Shown here piece after piece: positions 52,239 to 61,229 of a stretch of DNA of 64,000 nucleotides (positions within the stretch are counted from its first letter, which is position 1; each line of letters opens with the position of its first letter). The stretch is from Microvirga sp. (lineage in GTDB: Bacteria; Pseudomonadota; Alphaproteobacteria; Rhizobiales; Beijerinckiaceae). The position numbers and the translations under genes were made by a program. The notes beneath the pieces are model-generated. The model searched no databases and was not told the origin of the DNA. It was given only the letters and a program-made list of their open reading frames with translations. Where the stretch lies: assembly GCF_014699075.1 (NCBI RefSeq), contig NZ_JACXAB010000004.1, positions 124,001 through 188,000 of the forward strand, read 5' to 3'.

Positions 52239-53791
52239 GCTACGTTCTGGGCATCGACAAAGGCACGACTGCCACCAAGGCAGTGGTCATCAACGCCGAA
52301 ACCGGTCAGGCGCTCGGCACGGCGCGGCGGCAAACGCCCTCCTATCGTCCCAAGCCCGACTGGCATGAGGAGGATATGGAAGTCACGTTTGATGGAGTCG
52401 CGCTCGCCATTCGTGGAGCCATCGAAGCTTCCGGCGTCGATCCCGCAGAGATCGCGGCAGTCGGCGTGAGCGGGCACATGGGAGGATTGTGGGCGCTCGA
52501 CTCCGCGGGGAAGCCGGTGGGGCGTGCCATTGCTTGGCCGGATGCGCGAGCCGCCTCCATGCTGGAAGGGTGGAATGAAGACGGGCGAACGAAGCGCCTT
52601 TACGAGATCTGCGGCAATGCGCCGATCCCGGGCCTTCCCCTGGTGCTCTTGTCCTACATCAGGCAGCACGAGCCGGAGCGCTATGCGCGCATCGCGACCG
52701 TTTTCTGCGCCAAAGACTACATCAACTACCGGCTCACGGGCGAGATCGCCATGGACGAGTCCGACCTATCGTTCTTCCCGTGCGACATTCGCGGGCGCAA
52801 GGTCTCGCCGGAACTGCTCGAGCTCGCCGGGGTGCCGAAAATCAGGGGCCGCCTGCCGCGCATTCTCGGCATCGGTAATATCGTCGGGCGCGTCATGAGG
52901 GAAGCTGCCGCGCAGACGGGCCTTGCCGAGGGCACGCCGGTGGTCACCGGGGCAGGAGACGCGGTGGCTGCCGCCATCGGCGTCGGGGCGCTGGAGGCGG
53001 GCCAGGCCGTCACCGTAATTGGTACCAGCTTCATGAACAACCTGACGGTCGACCGTCCGATGATGGAGCCCGAGAATGTCGGGTTTCTGTTTCTCATGCC
53101 TGAAGGGCGATGGCAGCGGCTGATGTCGAACACGGGCGGAGGCTCGCTTTGCCTGGATTGGATCATCTCTGCCTTCTGTCAGGCTGAACCGGGATCGGGC
53201 AATGGAAATGCGGATGCCATCTTCGAGCGCATCGAGCAGGATGCCCGCGCAGTGCCGCCGCTGGCGCACGGGCTTTTGATCCATCCTTATTTCAATACCT
53301 CGGGCATGTCGGCCCCCCGGCACGAGCCTGCTGCCCGCGGCTCGATCTTCGGACTCGACATGGCCACCCAGCCCATGACGATGGTGCGCGCGGTAATGGA
53401 AGGCGTCGCCCTCTCCATGGTGGAATGCTACGCGGCGCTTGATGCGCCGGTGAACGAAATCCGCATCACAGGCGGTGGAGCACGAAGCAAACTGTGGCGC
53501 GAGATCTGCGCGGCAGCCATGAATCGCGAACTGATGGTGCCCGAGGTCGAGGAAACCGGAGCCCTGGGGGTCGCCATGCTAGGTGCGACCGCGGTCGGCG
53601 TCCATGACAGCCTCACATCGGCCGCCGAGCGCATGGTGCGCATTGCCGAACAGGTCACGCCCGATCCCGGGCTCGCTGAGCGCTACCAGGCAGCTTACCC
53701 GCTTTTCCGTGATCTCGGACGGGACCTCACCCCTCTTTGGAAACACCGCGCCGCGCTTCTTCAGGCTCAAGAACAGCAGGATTCCCGATGA
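52235..53791 (+). CDS. FGGY-family carbohydrate kinase (second copy)
   Basis: The 518-residue kinase is clearly paralogous to its neighbour: GIDKGTTATKAVVI at the start, WHEEDMEVTFDG, GVSGHMGGLWALD, CAKDYINYRLTG, and the ATP motif ITGGGARSKLWREICAAA. Two adjacent, diverged FGGY kinases suggest either two substrates or a heteromeric enzyme. Its ATG overlaps the stop of the first kinase, and its stop overlaps the phosphatase start, so all are co-translated. Confidence 0.88.
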   Translation: MSYVLGIDKGTTATKAVVINAETGQALGTARRQTPSYRPKPDWHEEDMEVTFDGVALAIRGAIEASGVDPAEIAAVGVSGHMGGLWALDSAGKPVGRAIAWPDARAASMLEGWNEDGRTKRLYEICGNAPIPGLPLVLLSYIRQHEPERYARIATVFCAKDYINYRLTGEIAMDESDLSFFPCDIRGRKVSPELLELAGVPKIRGRLPRILGIGNIVGRVMREAAAQTGLAEGTPVVTGAGDAVAAAIGVGALEAGQAVTVIGTSFMNNLTVDRPMMEPENVGFLFLMPEGRWQRLMSNTGGGSLCLDWIISAFCQAEPGSGNGNADAIFERIEQDARAVPPLAHGLLIHPYFNTSGMSAPRHEPAARGSIFGLDMATQPMTMVRAVMEGVALSMVECYAALDAPVNEIRITGGGARSKLWREICAAAMNRELMVPEVEETGALGVAMLGATAVGVHDSLTSAAERMVRIAEQVTPDPGLAERYQAAYPLFRDLGRDLTPLWKHRAALLQAQEQQDSR

Positions 53792-54465
53792 AAGAGATGT
53801 TGCACACACACGTCCTCTTCGATCTGGACGGCACCCTGGTCGACACCCGTGCCGCCGTAATGGAGTGCTATCGTCGCGTCTTCCGGGAATGCCTCGACGC
53901 GGGCTTTCCACCTGAATCGATCGATGCGCGCGAGCTTTTCGCCATGCGCCCGCGGGAGGTTTTCTCAGTGGTGGCTCCCGGCAGGGCGGAGGAGCTTTAT
54001 CTGGCCTATCACAACACTTATCCGCTCTGCGTTAAGCAAATCAAGGTTTTCGCGGGCGTCGCCGAACTCATCGGAGGTCTTGCCTTGAGCGGGCGCAAGC
54101 CGAGCGTCGTCACCAACAAGGGGCTGGAACGCACCCTTATCGATCTCTCGGTCGCAGGCATCGAGCCGGAATGTTTCGCCGCCATCGTGACTGCGGAAGA
54201 CACGGTGGAGCGCAAGCCCCATCCGGCGCCGATCCTGCTCGGGCTCAAGCGGGCCGGGGCTAAGCCTGAGGAGTCTGTCTATGTCGGCGATGGGCCCCAG
54301 GATGTTCTGGCGGCCCGCGCCTGCGGCATGGAGGCGATTGCGGTCAGCTACGGATTCTATGACCGGGAGGTTCTCGAGACCTACGATCCCGGCGCTCTCG
54401 CCGACAGCATCGAGGACTTGGGCCGCATCCTCGGGCTGCCGGTCGCACGGAAGGCCGCATCATGA
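53788..54465 (+). CDS. HAD-family phosphatase (phosphoglycolate-phosphatase-like)
   Basis: The 225-residue enzyme carries the HAD motifs in order: FDLDGTLVD with the nucleophile Asp, VVTNKG, RKPHPAPI with the conserved Lys, and YVGDGPQD. Its length and cap region fit the Gph/PGPase-like group, which removes phosphate from small phosphorylated metabolites. The chosen ATG at 53,788 overlaps the kinase stop; longer open frames upstream overlap the kinase and are not needed. In this operon it may remove a toxic or dead-end sugar phosphate. Confidence 0.85.
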   Translation: MKEMLHTHVLFDLDGTLVDTRAAVMECYRRVFRECLDAGFPPESIDARELFAMRPREVFSVVAPGRAEELYLAYHNTYPLCVKQIKVFAGVAELIGGLALSGRKPSVVTNKGLERTLIDLSVAGIEPECFAAIVTAEDTVERKPHPAPILLGLKRAGAKPEESVYVGDGPQDVLAARACGMEAIAVSYGFYDREVLETYDPGALADSIEDLGRILGLPVARKAAS

Positions 54466-55370
54466 GCGGCTTCACGGTTCTGGCGGAAGGGCTCGCTTTT
54501 CCTGAAGGCCCGGTCGTGATGCCCGGCGGCAGCCTTGTGGTCACGGAGATTGCGCGCGGCTGTCTGACGCTCATCGACAGCACAGGGAAGGTAACGCGTC
54601 TTGCCGACACCGGAGGCGGCCCGAACGGCGCGGCGCGCGGGCCCGACGGCTTTCTCTATGTCTGCAACAACGGCGGGTTCAGCTGGGACCAAAGCGCCGG
54701 CCTGAAGCCGGTGGGGCGGGCTGGGGACAATGCCGGCGGGCGCATTCAACGGGTGCATCCGGAAACCGGTAAGGTCGAGACCCTGTACGACCGTTGCGGG
54801 GACGTTGCCCTGTCGGCTCCCAACGACCTGGTTTTCGACGCCCATGGTGGATTCTATTTCACCGATCATGGCCACCGGCAGGAACGGCAACTGCAGTTCG
54901 GTGCGGTCTTCTATGCCAAAGCAGATGGCAGCGACATCGCCGAGGTGGCCTTTCCGCTCATCGGTCCCAATGGCATCGGCCTCTCGCCGGACGGGAGAAC
55001 GCTCTACGTGGCGGAGACATCCTCCGGCCGCCTCTGGGGCTACGGGGTCTTGGAGCCGGGGCGCTTGAACCGGCCCGACTGGCCATCGCCGACGGGCGGC
55101 GATTTGGTAGCGGGACTGTCTGGATTCCACCGCTACGACTCCCTCGCCGTCGAGGCAGGCGGCAATATCGCCATCGCGACGCTCAGGTTTGGTGGCATCG
55201 ATGTGGTGTCACCGTCGGGCGAGCTGGTGGAGCGGATCGACATGCCCGATCCCTACACCACCAACATCTGTTTCGGCGGGGAGGCTCACCGCACCGCCTA
55301 CATCACCCTCTCGAGCACCGGCTGTCTCGTGTCAATGCCTTGGGCGCGGCAAGGCCTGCCGGTCTCTTAA
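54462..55370 (+). CDS. SMP-30/gluconolactonase-like lactonase
   Basis: The 302-residue protein is a six-bladed beta-propeller of the SMP-30/gluconolactonase/LRE family. Metal-ligand motifs are visible: GLAFPEGPV with Glu, SAPNDLVFDAHGGFYFTDHG with Asn, and GIGLSPDGRTLYVAET with Asp. Such enzymes hydrolyse sugar lactones. It overlaps the phosphatase by four bases. It suggests that an aldonolactone is formed in the pathway, although no sugar-oxidising dehydrogenase is in this operon; the opposed operon has SDR and GldA-type dehydrogenases. Confidence 0.85.
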   Translation: MSGFTVLAEGLAFPEGPVVMPGGSLVVTEIARGCLTLIDSTGKVTRLADTGGGPNGAARGPDGFLYVCNNGGFSWDQSAGLKPVGRAGDNAGGRIQRVHPETGKVETLYDRCGDVALSAPNDLVFDAHGGFYFTDHGHRQERQLQFGAVFYAKADGSDIAEVAFPLIGPNGIGLSPDGRTLYVAETSSGRLWGYGVLEPGRLNRPDWPSPTGGDLVAGLSGFHRYDSLAVEAGGNIAIATLRFGGIDVVSPSGELVERIDMPDPYTTNICFGGEAHRTAYITLSSTGCLVSMPWARQGLPVS

Positions 55371-55397
55371 GCTGAACGTTCTGTCTGGAGTTCATTC

Positions 55398-56240
55398 ATG
55401 TCCACACTGAATCATCCCCCGGAGAACCCGGACATCAGAGCCCTGAAGGGCCGTGCGCTCAGCCTGCGGCGCAAGATGCTCAACATGGCAAGCGGAAAGG
55501 GCGAGGGCTACATCGCCCAAGGCCTTGGCATGGCCGATTGCCTGGCGGCTCTCTACTTTCATGAACTGCGCTACGACCCAGCCGATCCCAAGTGGCAGGA
55601 CCGGGACCGCTTTCTGCTGTCCACCGGACATTACTCGATCGCCATGTATGCGGTTCTGGCCGAGGCCGGATATCTCGACGAGACGGAGCTGCCCACCTAC
55701 GGGCTCAACGGCTCACGACTGCCCATGAGCACATTCGACGACATTCCGGGCGTGGAGATCGTCGGCGGATCCCTCGGGCACGGCTTGGGCCAGGCGGTCG
55801 GCATGTCCATGGCCCTGAAGGTGGATGGCTCGCCAGCCCGCGTGTTCTGCGAGTTCTCGGACGGCGAACTGCAGGAAGGCTCGACTTGGGAGGCCGCCAT
55901 GGGAGCGGCGACCTTCAAGTGCGACAACCTCGTGGGGCTCATCGATTGCAACGGCATCCAAGCCGACGGCCCGGTCACAGTGAAGATCGACCCCGTGGCC
56001 GACAAGTTCACTGCCTTTGGATGGGACACGGTCGAGGTCAACGGCAACGACATGGAGGCGCTTGTGTCGGCGCTGGCGAACGCCCGCGAGCAGGACGGAC
56101 GCCCCAAGGCCATCGTGATGCGCACCACCCCAGGGTTCGGCGTGCCGACCCTGATGGCTCGCGAGCGCGCCCATTTCGTGCGCGTCGACAACAGCGAATG
56201 GGATTCCCTCAAGGCTGAACTGGAGAAGGAAAATGGCTGA
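55398..56240 (+). CDS. Transketolase N-terminal subunit (first pair)
   Basis: The 280-residue protein carries the thiamine-diphosphate-binding half of transketolase: STGHYSIAMYAVLAEAGY, GGSLGHGLGQAVGMSMAL and the TPP/Mg motif FSDGELQEGSTWEAA ... LIDCNGIQADG. Normal transketolases are single chains of ~650 residues; here N and C halves are separate genes overlapping by eight bases. The pair should assemble into one enzyme moving two-carbon units between ketoses and aldoses. A paralogous pair sits on the opposite strand at 59,360-61,193. Confidence 0.9.
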   Translation: MSTLNHPPENPDIRALKGRALSLRRKMLNMASGKGEGYIAQGLGMADCLAALYFHELRYDPADPKWQDRDRFLLSTGHYSIAMYAVLAEAGYLDETELPTYGLNGSRLPMSTFDDIPGVEIVGGSLGHGLGQAVGMSMALKVDGSPARVFCEFSDGELQEGSTWEAAMGAATFKCDNLVGLIDCNGIQADGPVTVKIDPVADKFTAFGWDTVEVNGNDMEALVSALANAREQDGRPKAIVMRTTPGFGVPTLMARERAHFVRVDNSEWDSLKAELEKENG

Positions 56241-57219
56241 AGCTCTGCACGCCGTCGGCCGCACCCGCGGCATGGGTGAACTGATCGACGTGGAGGGCAA
56301 GGTCACGGAAATCGCTCCGTTCGGCCGCACCCTGGCAGAGCTCGCCCACGAGCGGCCCGAGATCGTGGGACTGACCGCCGACATGGGTCGCTACAGCGAT
56401 ATCCTTCCGTTCCGCGATGCGCATCCCAACCGCTTCTTCAACGTGGGCATGGCCGAGCAGGATCTGATCATGATCGCGGCGGGCATGTCGAAGGCCGGCA
56501 AGATCGCCTATTGCACCACCTATTCGGTCTTCATCACCCGGCGCGCCTACGACTTCGTGTCCATCGCCTGCGCGCACTCCATGGCCAACGTGAAGATCTT
56601 CGCCGGAATGCCGGGACTGGTGAACGGCTATGGGGCGACCCATCAGGCGACCGAGGACATCAACATGATGCGCGGCATCGCGGATCTGACGATCATCGAT
56701 CCTTGCGACGCCACCGAGCTGAAGCAGGTGGTTCGCGCGGTGGCCGATATCCCGGGAACGGTCTACGTGCGTAGCCTGCGCGGCAAGGTGCCCGTGGAGC
56801 TGGGATCCGACTACAAGTTCGAGGTGGGCAAGGCCAAAATTATCCGTGAGGGCCGGGACGTGGGCGTCATCTCCACGGGCTACATGTCGGCCCGGGCGCG
56901 CGATGCGGCGGACGCTGCCGCCGGTCAGGGCCTCGATGCGGCGGTTCTTCACGTATCGACGATCAAGCCCTTCGACAAGGAAACGGTGTTGTCCTTCGCC
57001 CAGCGCTTTGACCGGCTGATCGTGGCGGAAAACCACAAGACTACCGGCGGCCTCGCGACTCTCGTAATCGAAGCGCTGTACGAGGCAGGCATCATGAAGC
57101 CGCTCATCAAGATCGGCTTGGCGGACAGCTTCTTCGAGTGCGGCTCTCAGGAGTATCTTGAGGCGAAGTACCAGGTCGACCTGCCGCGCTTCGTGCGTGC
57201 TATCGTGGAGGGCCGCTGA
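56233..57219 (+). CDS. Transketolase C-terminal subunit (first pair)
   Basis: The 328-residue protein is the pyrimidine-binding and C-terminal half of transketolase: GLTADMGRYSDI, RFFNVGMAEQDLIMIAAGM with the catalytic Glu, GLVNGYGATHQATEDINMMR and IIDPCDATELKQ. It overlaps the N-terminal half gene by eight bases. Its TGA stop forms the left arm of a hairpin shared with the converging thioesterase gene. It is the last gene of the rightward operon. Confidence 0.9.
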   Translation: MAEALHAVGRTRGMGELIDVEGKVTEIAPFGRTLAELAHERPEIVGLTADMGRYSDILPFRDAHPNRFFNVGMAEQDLIMIAAGMSKAGKIAYCTTYSVFITRRAYDFVSIACAHSMANVKIFAGMPGLVNGYGATHQATEDINMMRGIADLTIIDPCDATELKQVVRAVADIPGTVYVRSLRGKVPVELGSDYKFEVGKAKIIREGRDVGVISTGYMSARARDAADAAAGQGLDAAVLHVSTIKPFDKETVLSFAQRFDRLIVAENHKTTGGLATLVIEALYEAGIMKPLIKIGLADSFFECGSQEYLEAKYQVDLPRFVRAIVEGR

Positions 57220-57235
57220 AAAACCGTCAGCGGCC
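57211..57235. terminator. Bidirectional hairpin between the convergent operons
   Basis: GGCCGCTGA (57,211-57,219) pairs perfectly with TCAGCGGCC (57,227-57,235) across a seven-base loop. The stop codon of the transketolase gene lies in the left arm and that of the thioesterase gene in the right arm. Located exactly where two operons converge, it should serve as a shared terminator, although T-tracts are weak. Confidence 0.7.
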
Positions 57236-57670
57236 GAAATAAGGAGTCAGCGCCGCGCGCTCGTTTTCCGTCAGGGCGCGGGCGCGCCGCTCCGGCCCAC
57301 TGGCCACGACCGTCACGGACGTGGCCGTGGCGGCGCAGCGGTCCCCCACGAAGATGCCCTGGCCCATGGCGATGGAACTGCCTCCGAGCCTCAGGATCGC
57401 GGTGCCGATCCTTGGAACCTCGCCAAAGCGGATTTCCGCATGGAAGTCGATGGCGACATTCGCCAGCGCGAGCACTTCGGCCGGGTCCAGAAGAGGTCTC
57501 AGGACGCGGACAAGGAGGGCATAGCGTCCGTCGTCGAACCAGGAGCAGATGACGCTGTTCGTCACATGATGGTTGGGGTCGAGGTCCGCATGGCGGACCA
57601 CCGCATCCTGCCAGGAGGGAAAGAACCCGACGTCGATCAGCCGGGGCTCTGCAGACAGGGTGGCTTTCAT
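57227..57670 (-). CDS. Acyl-CoA thioesterase (hot-dog fold)
   Basis: The 147-residue protein has the 4HBT/YbgC-like hot-dog motif HADLDPNHHVTNSVICSWFDDGRY, corresponding to the DxxxHVNN active-site region, followed by VAIDFHAEIRFGEVPRIGTAILRLGGSSI. The start is the ATG at 57,668-57,670 rather than the longer open frame. It is the last gene of the leftward operon, five bases after the cupin gene. Such enzymes hydrolyse acyl-CoA thioesters. Its place in a sugar operon is unexplained. Confidence 0.8.
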   Translation of the reverse strand: MKATLSAEPRLIDVGFFPSWQDAVVRHADLDPNHHVTNSVICSWFDDGRYALLVRVLRPLLDPAEVLALANVAIDFHAEIRFGEVPRIGTAILRLGGSSIAMGQGIFVGDRCAATATSVTVVASGPERRARALTENERAALTPYFGR

Positions 57671-57675
57671 CGGCG

Positions 57676-58221
57676 CTACCGGATGAACTGGTCGACGAAC
57701 TCTTCTCCCAAGCCCACCGAGGCATAGTGCCGGCGGCACAGGTCGATCTTGGTGAAGACATCCTCATGGCCGAGGGTGTTGCCGTCCGGGTCAACGTAGA
57801 TCATGGCACCGTTCACCTGGAAGAGCGTGATCATCTCTTCCACATGCTCGTCGACAACCAGCGTATGCGTCTCCCCCGGAGCCTCATAGACATAGCCCCC
57901 TTCCTGGGCGACCCAATCGTGCTCCAGGTAGCGCCAGCTTCCTTTCAGCACATAGGCGTGAACCGGCTGCGGGTGGCGGTGGCGCGAGAGCACGCCGGAC
58001 TTTCTCACCCGCAGCAAATTCATCCAATAGCCGCGGCTGGCGCAGAGCAGCAGGGGACGCATCCAGACATTGGTCTGCTGCGGCACCCAGAGGCGTTCGT
58101 CCTCTGGGATGACGCTCGGGATCACCAGCTCGGGCGGAGACTCCTTCGGCTGCGGGTGGCGATAGGGCAGGCGGGCCTGCTCATCCGGTTCTCTCTGCAA
58201 TGCGCGATCCACGACATTCAT
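57676..58221 (-). CDS. Cupin of the 2,4'-dihydroxyacetophenone dioxygenase type
   Basis: The 181-residue single-domain cupin has metal-binding motif HRHPQPVHAYVLKGSWRYLEHDW and a second motif YEAPGETHTLVV. The pattern WMRPLLLCASRGYWMNLLRV with this spacing is that of the 2,4'-dihydroxyacetophenone dioxygenase (DAD) family, iron enzymes that cleave C-C bonds next to a ketone. It could therefore act on an alpha-hydroxyketone rather than an aromatic one here. It follows the GldA-like gene by 26 bases in the leftward operon. Confidence 0.78.
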   Translation of the reverse strand: MNVVDRALQREPDEQARLPYRHPQPKESPPELVIPSVIPEDERLWVPQQTNVWMRPLLLCASRGYWMNLLRVRKSGVLSRHRHPQPVHAYVLKGSWRYLEHDWVAQEGGYVYEAPGETHTLVVDEHVEEMITLFQVNGAMIYVDPDGNTLGHEDVFTKIDLCRRHYASVGLGEEFVDQFIR

Positions 58222-58247
58222 GAAATCAACCTTTGAAACGGCTTTCG

Positions 58248-59360
58248 TTATGCGGCGCGGGCCGGGTAGTCGGCGCTGATCGCTTCAAGGCGCTTCATGG
58301 CCTCGACAAGATCGTCCGGGGTTAGTTCGCGCTCGAAGTTGCTCGTGTGTGGCGCGCGGTGCGTGAGAGTGGCAATGGTCTCTAGGTCCTGCGGGCTCGC
58401 GGATGTGAGGCCGAGATCGCCGAGGCTGATGGGAAGCCCGACCTGCCGGTAGAAGGCGAACTGCTCCCGCATGAAGTCGTCGCTCCTGCGCTCGAGCACA
58501 AACTGCACGAGCAGCGCGTAGGCCACCTGATAGCCATGGAGCGCCGCAGCGGTCTGCGGAACGGCGCTGAGCCCGCGGGTCATGGCATGCGCGATGGAAA
58601 GGCCGGAGCCCTCGAAGCCGAGGCCGGACAGGAGGAAGCAGGCCTCGATGATCTTCTCGAAGGATTCATCCGGCGTGCGTGCGCGCACGGCCGCGAGCGC
58701 CGCGACGGAGTTCTCGCGCAGGACGCGGTCGCACATCTCGGCCAGGAACGGGGACGTGAGGGTGGCTCGTCCGCCGAACATGTTGGGCCCGTTCGCCGCC
58801 ACGCACTGCGCCGCCTCGAAGCGCTTGACCAAAGCGTCGCCGATCCCGGACACGAGCAGGGCAGGGGGCGCATTGATGATGATGGAGGTATCCACCAGCA
58901 CCAGATCGGGATTGCGGGCGAGCTTCTCCACGGAGAGCAGCTTGTGGTTATCGTCGTAGAACACGAAGTTGCGGCTCGTGGGGCCATCGTTGGAGGCCGC
59001 CGTCGGCAGGCTGACCAGCCGTGCGCCGAACGCCCGGCATACGGCCTTGCCCGCATCCATGCCCTTGCCGCCGCCCGCGGCGATGACCACGTCGGGTGCG
59101 AAGTCTTGCTTCTCGTCCGTCATCCGCTCCACGTTCTGGGGCGTCACATCCCCCGTAAAACCGACCCAGGCGAACTCGACGCCCGCAGCAGCCAGAACCG
59201 GCTCGACTTTCGGGACGAGCAGGTTGCAGACCATCTCGTCCGAGACCAGCAGCGCTCGCTCGCCGATGCCTGCGATCAGCTGGCCAAGTTCCTGGATGGC
59301 TCCGGGGCCTTGCACATACAGACCGGGTGAGCCGAAAACCTTCAGGTCGCGCATGGTCAT
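58248..59360 (-). CDS. Glycerol-dehydrogenase-like iron/zinc alcohol dehydrogenase
   Basis: The 370-residue enzyme matches GldA-like dehydrogenases: NAD-binding AAGGGKGMDAGKAV, LPTAASNDGPTS, metal ligands in VSGIGDALVKRFEA (Asp), SIAHAMTRGL (His) and AALHGYQVAYALL (His). Such enzymes oxidise polyols or reduce hydroxyketones with NAD. The ATG at 59,358-59,360 overlaps the stop of the transketolase C-half (TGATG). Together with transketolase it suggests oxidation of a polyol to a ketose. Confidence 0.87.
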   Translation of the reverse strand: MTMRDLKVFGSPGLYVQGPGAIQELGQLIAGIGERALLVSDEMVCNLLVPKVEPVLAAAGVEFAWVGFTGDVTPQNVERMTDEKQDFAPDVVIAAGGGKGMDAGKAVCRAFGARLVSLPTAASNDGPTSRNFVFYDDNHKLLSVEKLARNPDLVLVDTSIIINAPPALLVSGIGDALVKRFEAAQCVAANGPNMFGGRATLTSPFLAEMCDRVLRENSVAALAAVRARTPDESFEKIIEACFLLSGLGFEGSGLSIAHAMTRGLSAVPQTAAALHGYQVAYALLVQFVLERRSDDFMREQFAFYRQVGLPISLGDLGLTSASPQDLETIATLTHRAPHTSNFERELTPDDLVEAMKRLEAISADYPARAA

Positions 59361-60358
59361 CACTCCGCTGCCTCTGCGCGCACGCCCAGCCAATCGGCCA
59401 CTGAGTCCCGAACCCGCTCAGCCGTGAGGCCGTACTTGTTCTGCAGATAGGGGATGGAGCCGCACTCGATGAAGCGGTCCGGAATGCCGATCTTGAGCAT
59501 CGGCTTCAGGATGGAGGCCTCCTGGAGCGCATCCAGCACCACCGAGGTGAGGCCCCCGATGAGCACGTGGTTTTCGGCGGTCACCACCTTGTCGACCGAT
59601 GCGGCGAACTCCGCCACGCCATCCCGGTCGAAGGGCTTGATTGTGGCGCAGTGAAGCACCGACGCTTTCACGCCCATGCGGGCGAGGTCGCGGGCGGCGT
59701 CCAGGCAGCGTTCCGTCATGAAGCCGGTGGAGATGAAGCCGATATCGGCTCCGTCGCCGAAGCGCTTGGCCTTGCCGAGTTCGAACTTGTAGGTGGCCGG
59801 ATCGAACACCACCGGTACGTTGCCGCGCAGGAGCCGGCAATAGACCGTGCCGTCGATCTCGCCTGCCTGCTCGGCGATCTGGCGCATCTCGGTCGCGTCG
59901 CACGGGTCGATCACGGTCATGTCCGGCACCGCGCGCATGAGGGCAAGATCCTCGATAGCCTGGTGCGTACCGCCATAACCCGTGGTCAGGCCGGGATTGC
60001 CGGCGAACATCTTGACGTTCGCCCCGCCATGCGCGCAGGCGATGGCCAGGAAGTCATGGGCGCGGCGCGTTGCGAACGCCCCATACGTAGTGCAATAGGC
60101 GGTCCAGCCGGTGCGGGAGAGACCGGCCGCCACCGTTACCAGCGCCTGCTCGGCCATGCCCACATTGTAGAACCGGTCGGGGAAGCGGTCCCGGAACGGG
60201 TAGACATCCGTATATTTGCCCAGGTCCGCCGTCAGCACCACGATGTCGTCGCGCTTTTCATTCGCCGCGATGGCCCCCTTGGCGAACGGAGCGGTTTCGA
60301 AAGGGCGGTTCTCGACGGTTTCGAGTTCACCCATTCCCAGCGTTTGGCCCTTAGGCAT
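59360..60358 (-). CDS. Transketolase C-terminal subunit (second pair)
   Basis: The 332-residue protein is paralogous to the one at 56,233: VLTADLGKYTDVYPF, RFYNVGMAEQALVTVAAGL with the catalytic Glu, GLTTGYGGTHQAIEDLALMR and VIDPCDATEMRQ. The ATG at 60,356-60,358 overlaps the end of the N-half gene by eight bases, the same overlap as in the first pair; the longer open frame upstream lies inside that gene. Confidence 0.9.
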   Translation of the reverse strand: MPKGQTLGMGELETVENRPFETAPFAKGAIAANEKRDDIVVLTADLGKYTDVYPFRDRFPDRFYNVGMAEQALVTVAAGLSRTGWTAYCTTYGAFATRRAHDFLAIACAHGGANVKMFAGNPGLTTGYGGTHQAIEDLALMRAVPDMTVIDPCDATEMRQIAEQAGEIDGTVYCRLLRGNVPVVFDPATYKFELGKAKRFGDGADIGFISTGFMTERCLDAARDLARMGVKASVLHCATIKPFDRDGVAEFAASVDKVVTAENHVLIGGLTSVVLDALQEASILKPMLKIGIPDRFIECGSIPYLQNKYGLTAERVRDSVADWLGVRAEAAE

Positions 60359-61193
60359 TTTCCTGCTCCAATTCACGAGAGATGAGGTCCCATTCATCCG
60401 CGTCGACGCGGATGAAGTGCGCCTGCTCGCGAGCCTCAAGCCGCGCGATGCCCTTGCCGGGCTTGGTGCGCATCACAACCATCTTGGGCTTTCCCCGGGT
60501 GGCGCGGGCCCATTGCATCGCGCCGACGAGCTGCTCGAGAGAATTTCCGTCGATCTCGAACACGTCCCAGCCGAAGGCGCGCCACTTGTCGGCCACGGGC
60601 TCGATGGGGACCACGAGCATGCCGTCCGCCTGGATGCCGTTGCAGTCGAGGAAGGCCACAAGGTTGTCGCACTTGAAGGCGGCGGCGGCGGTGGCGGCCT
60701 CCCAGGTCGAGCCTTCCTGCAGTTCGCCGTCGGAGGTTTCCACGAAGACTCGCGACTGGCTGCCCTTGAGCCGCAGGCCCAAAGCTGCCCCGACCGCGAT
60801 GCCGAGGCCATGGCCGAGGGAGCCGCCCGTCATCTCGACGCCGGGAACGCGGCCTTCGATGGTGCTCATCTCAAGCGGGCTCTCATCCGCTCCGTAGGTC
60901 GGCAGCATATCCTTGGGGATATATCCGATCTCCGCCAGCACCGCCCAGAGCGCGATCGAGTAATGGCCCGTGGACATGTAGAAGCGGTCACGGTTCTCTG
61001 CGTGAGGATCTTGCGGATCGTACTTCAGCTCATGGAAGTAGAGGACAGAGAAGAACTCCGCGAGCCCGAGCCCCTGGCCAAGATAGCCCTGTCCCTTCCC
61101 GGCGGCCTGAACCAGCATGTTGCGGCGCAGCTGATGCGCCTTCTCCTTCAGAAAAGCGAAAGACAGCGTGTCGTTCGATAAAGCCGGCGTCAC
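60351..61193 (-). CDS. Transketolase N-terminal subunit (second pair)
   Basis: The 280-residue TPP-binding half has MSTGHYSIALWAVLAEIGY, GGSLGHGLGIAVGAALGL and ETSDGELQEGSTWEAATAAAAFKCDN ... LDCNGIQADG. Its length is identical to the first pair's N-half (280), so the two pairs are duplicates that have since diverged. It follows the SDR gene by 36 bases in the leftward operon. Keeping two transketolases suggests two successive ketol transfers or two substrates. Confidence 0.9.
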   Translation of the reverse strand: MTPALSNDTLSFAFLKEKAHQLRRNMLVQAAGKGQGYLGQGLGLAEFFSVLYFHELKYDPQDPHAENRDRFYMSTGHYSIALWAVLAEIGYIPKDMLPTYGADESPLEMSTIEGRVPGVEMTGGSLGHGLGIAVGAALGLRLKGSQSRVFVETSDGELQEGSTWEAATAAAAFKCDNLVAFLDCNGIQADGMLVVPIEPVADKWRAFGWDVFEIDGNSLEQLVGAMQWARATRGKPKMVVMRTKPGKGIARLEAREQAHFIRVDADEWDLISRELEQENA

Positions 61194-61229
61194 GGTTTTC
61201 TCCCAATGAAACTTGTCAGGTCAGCGCAA

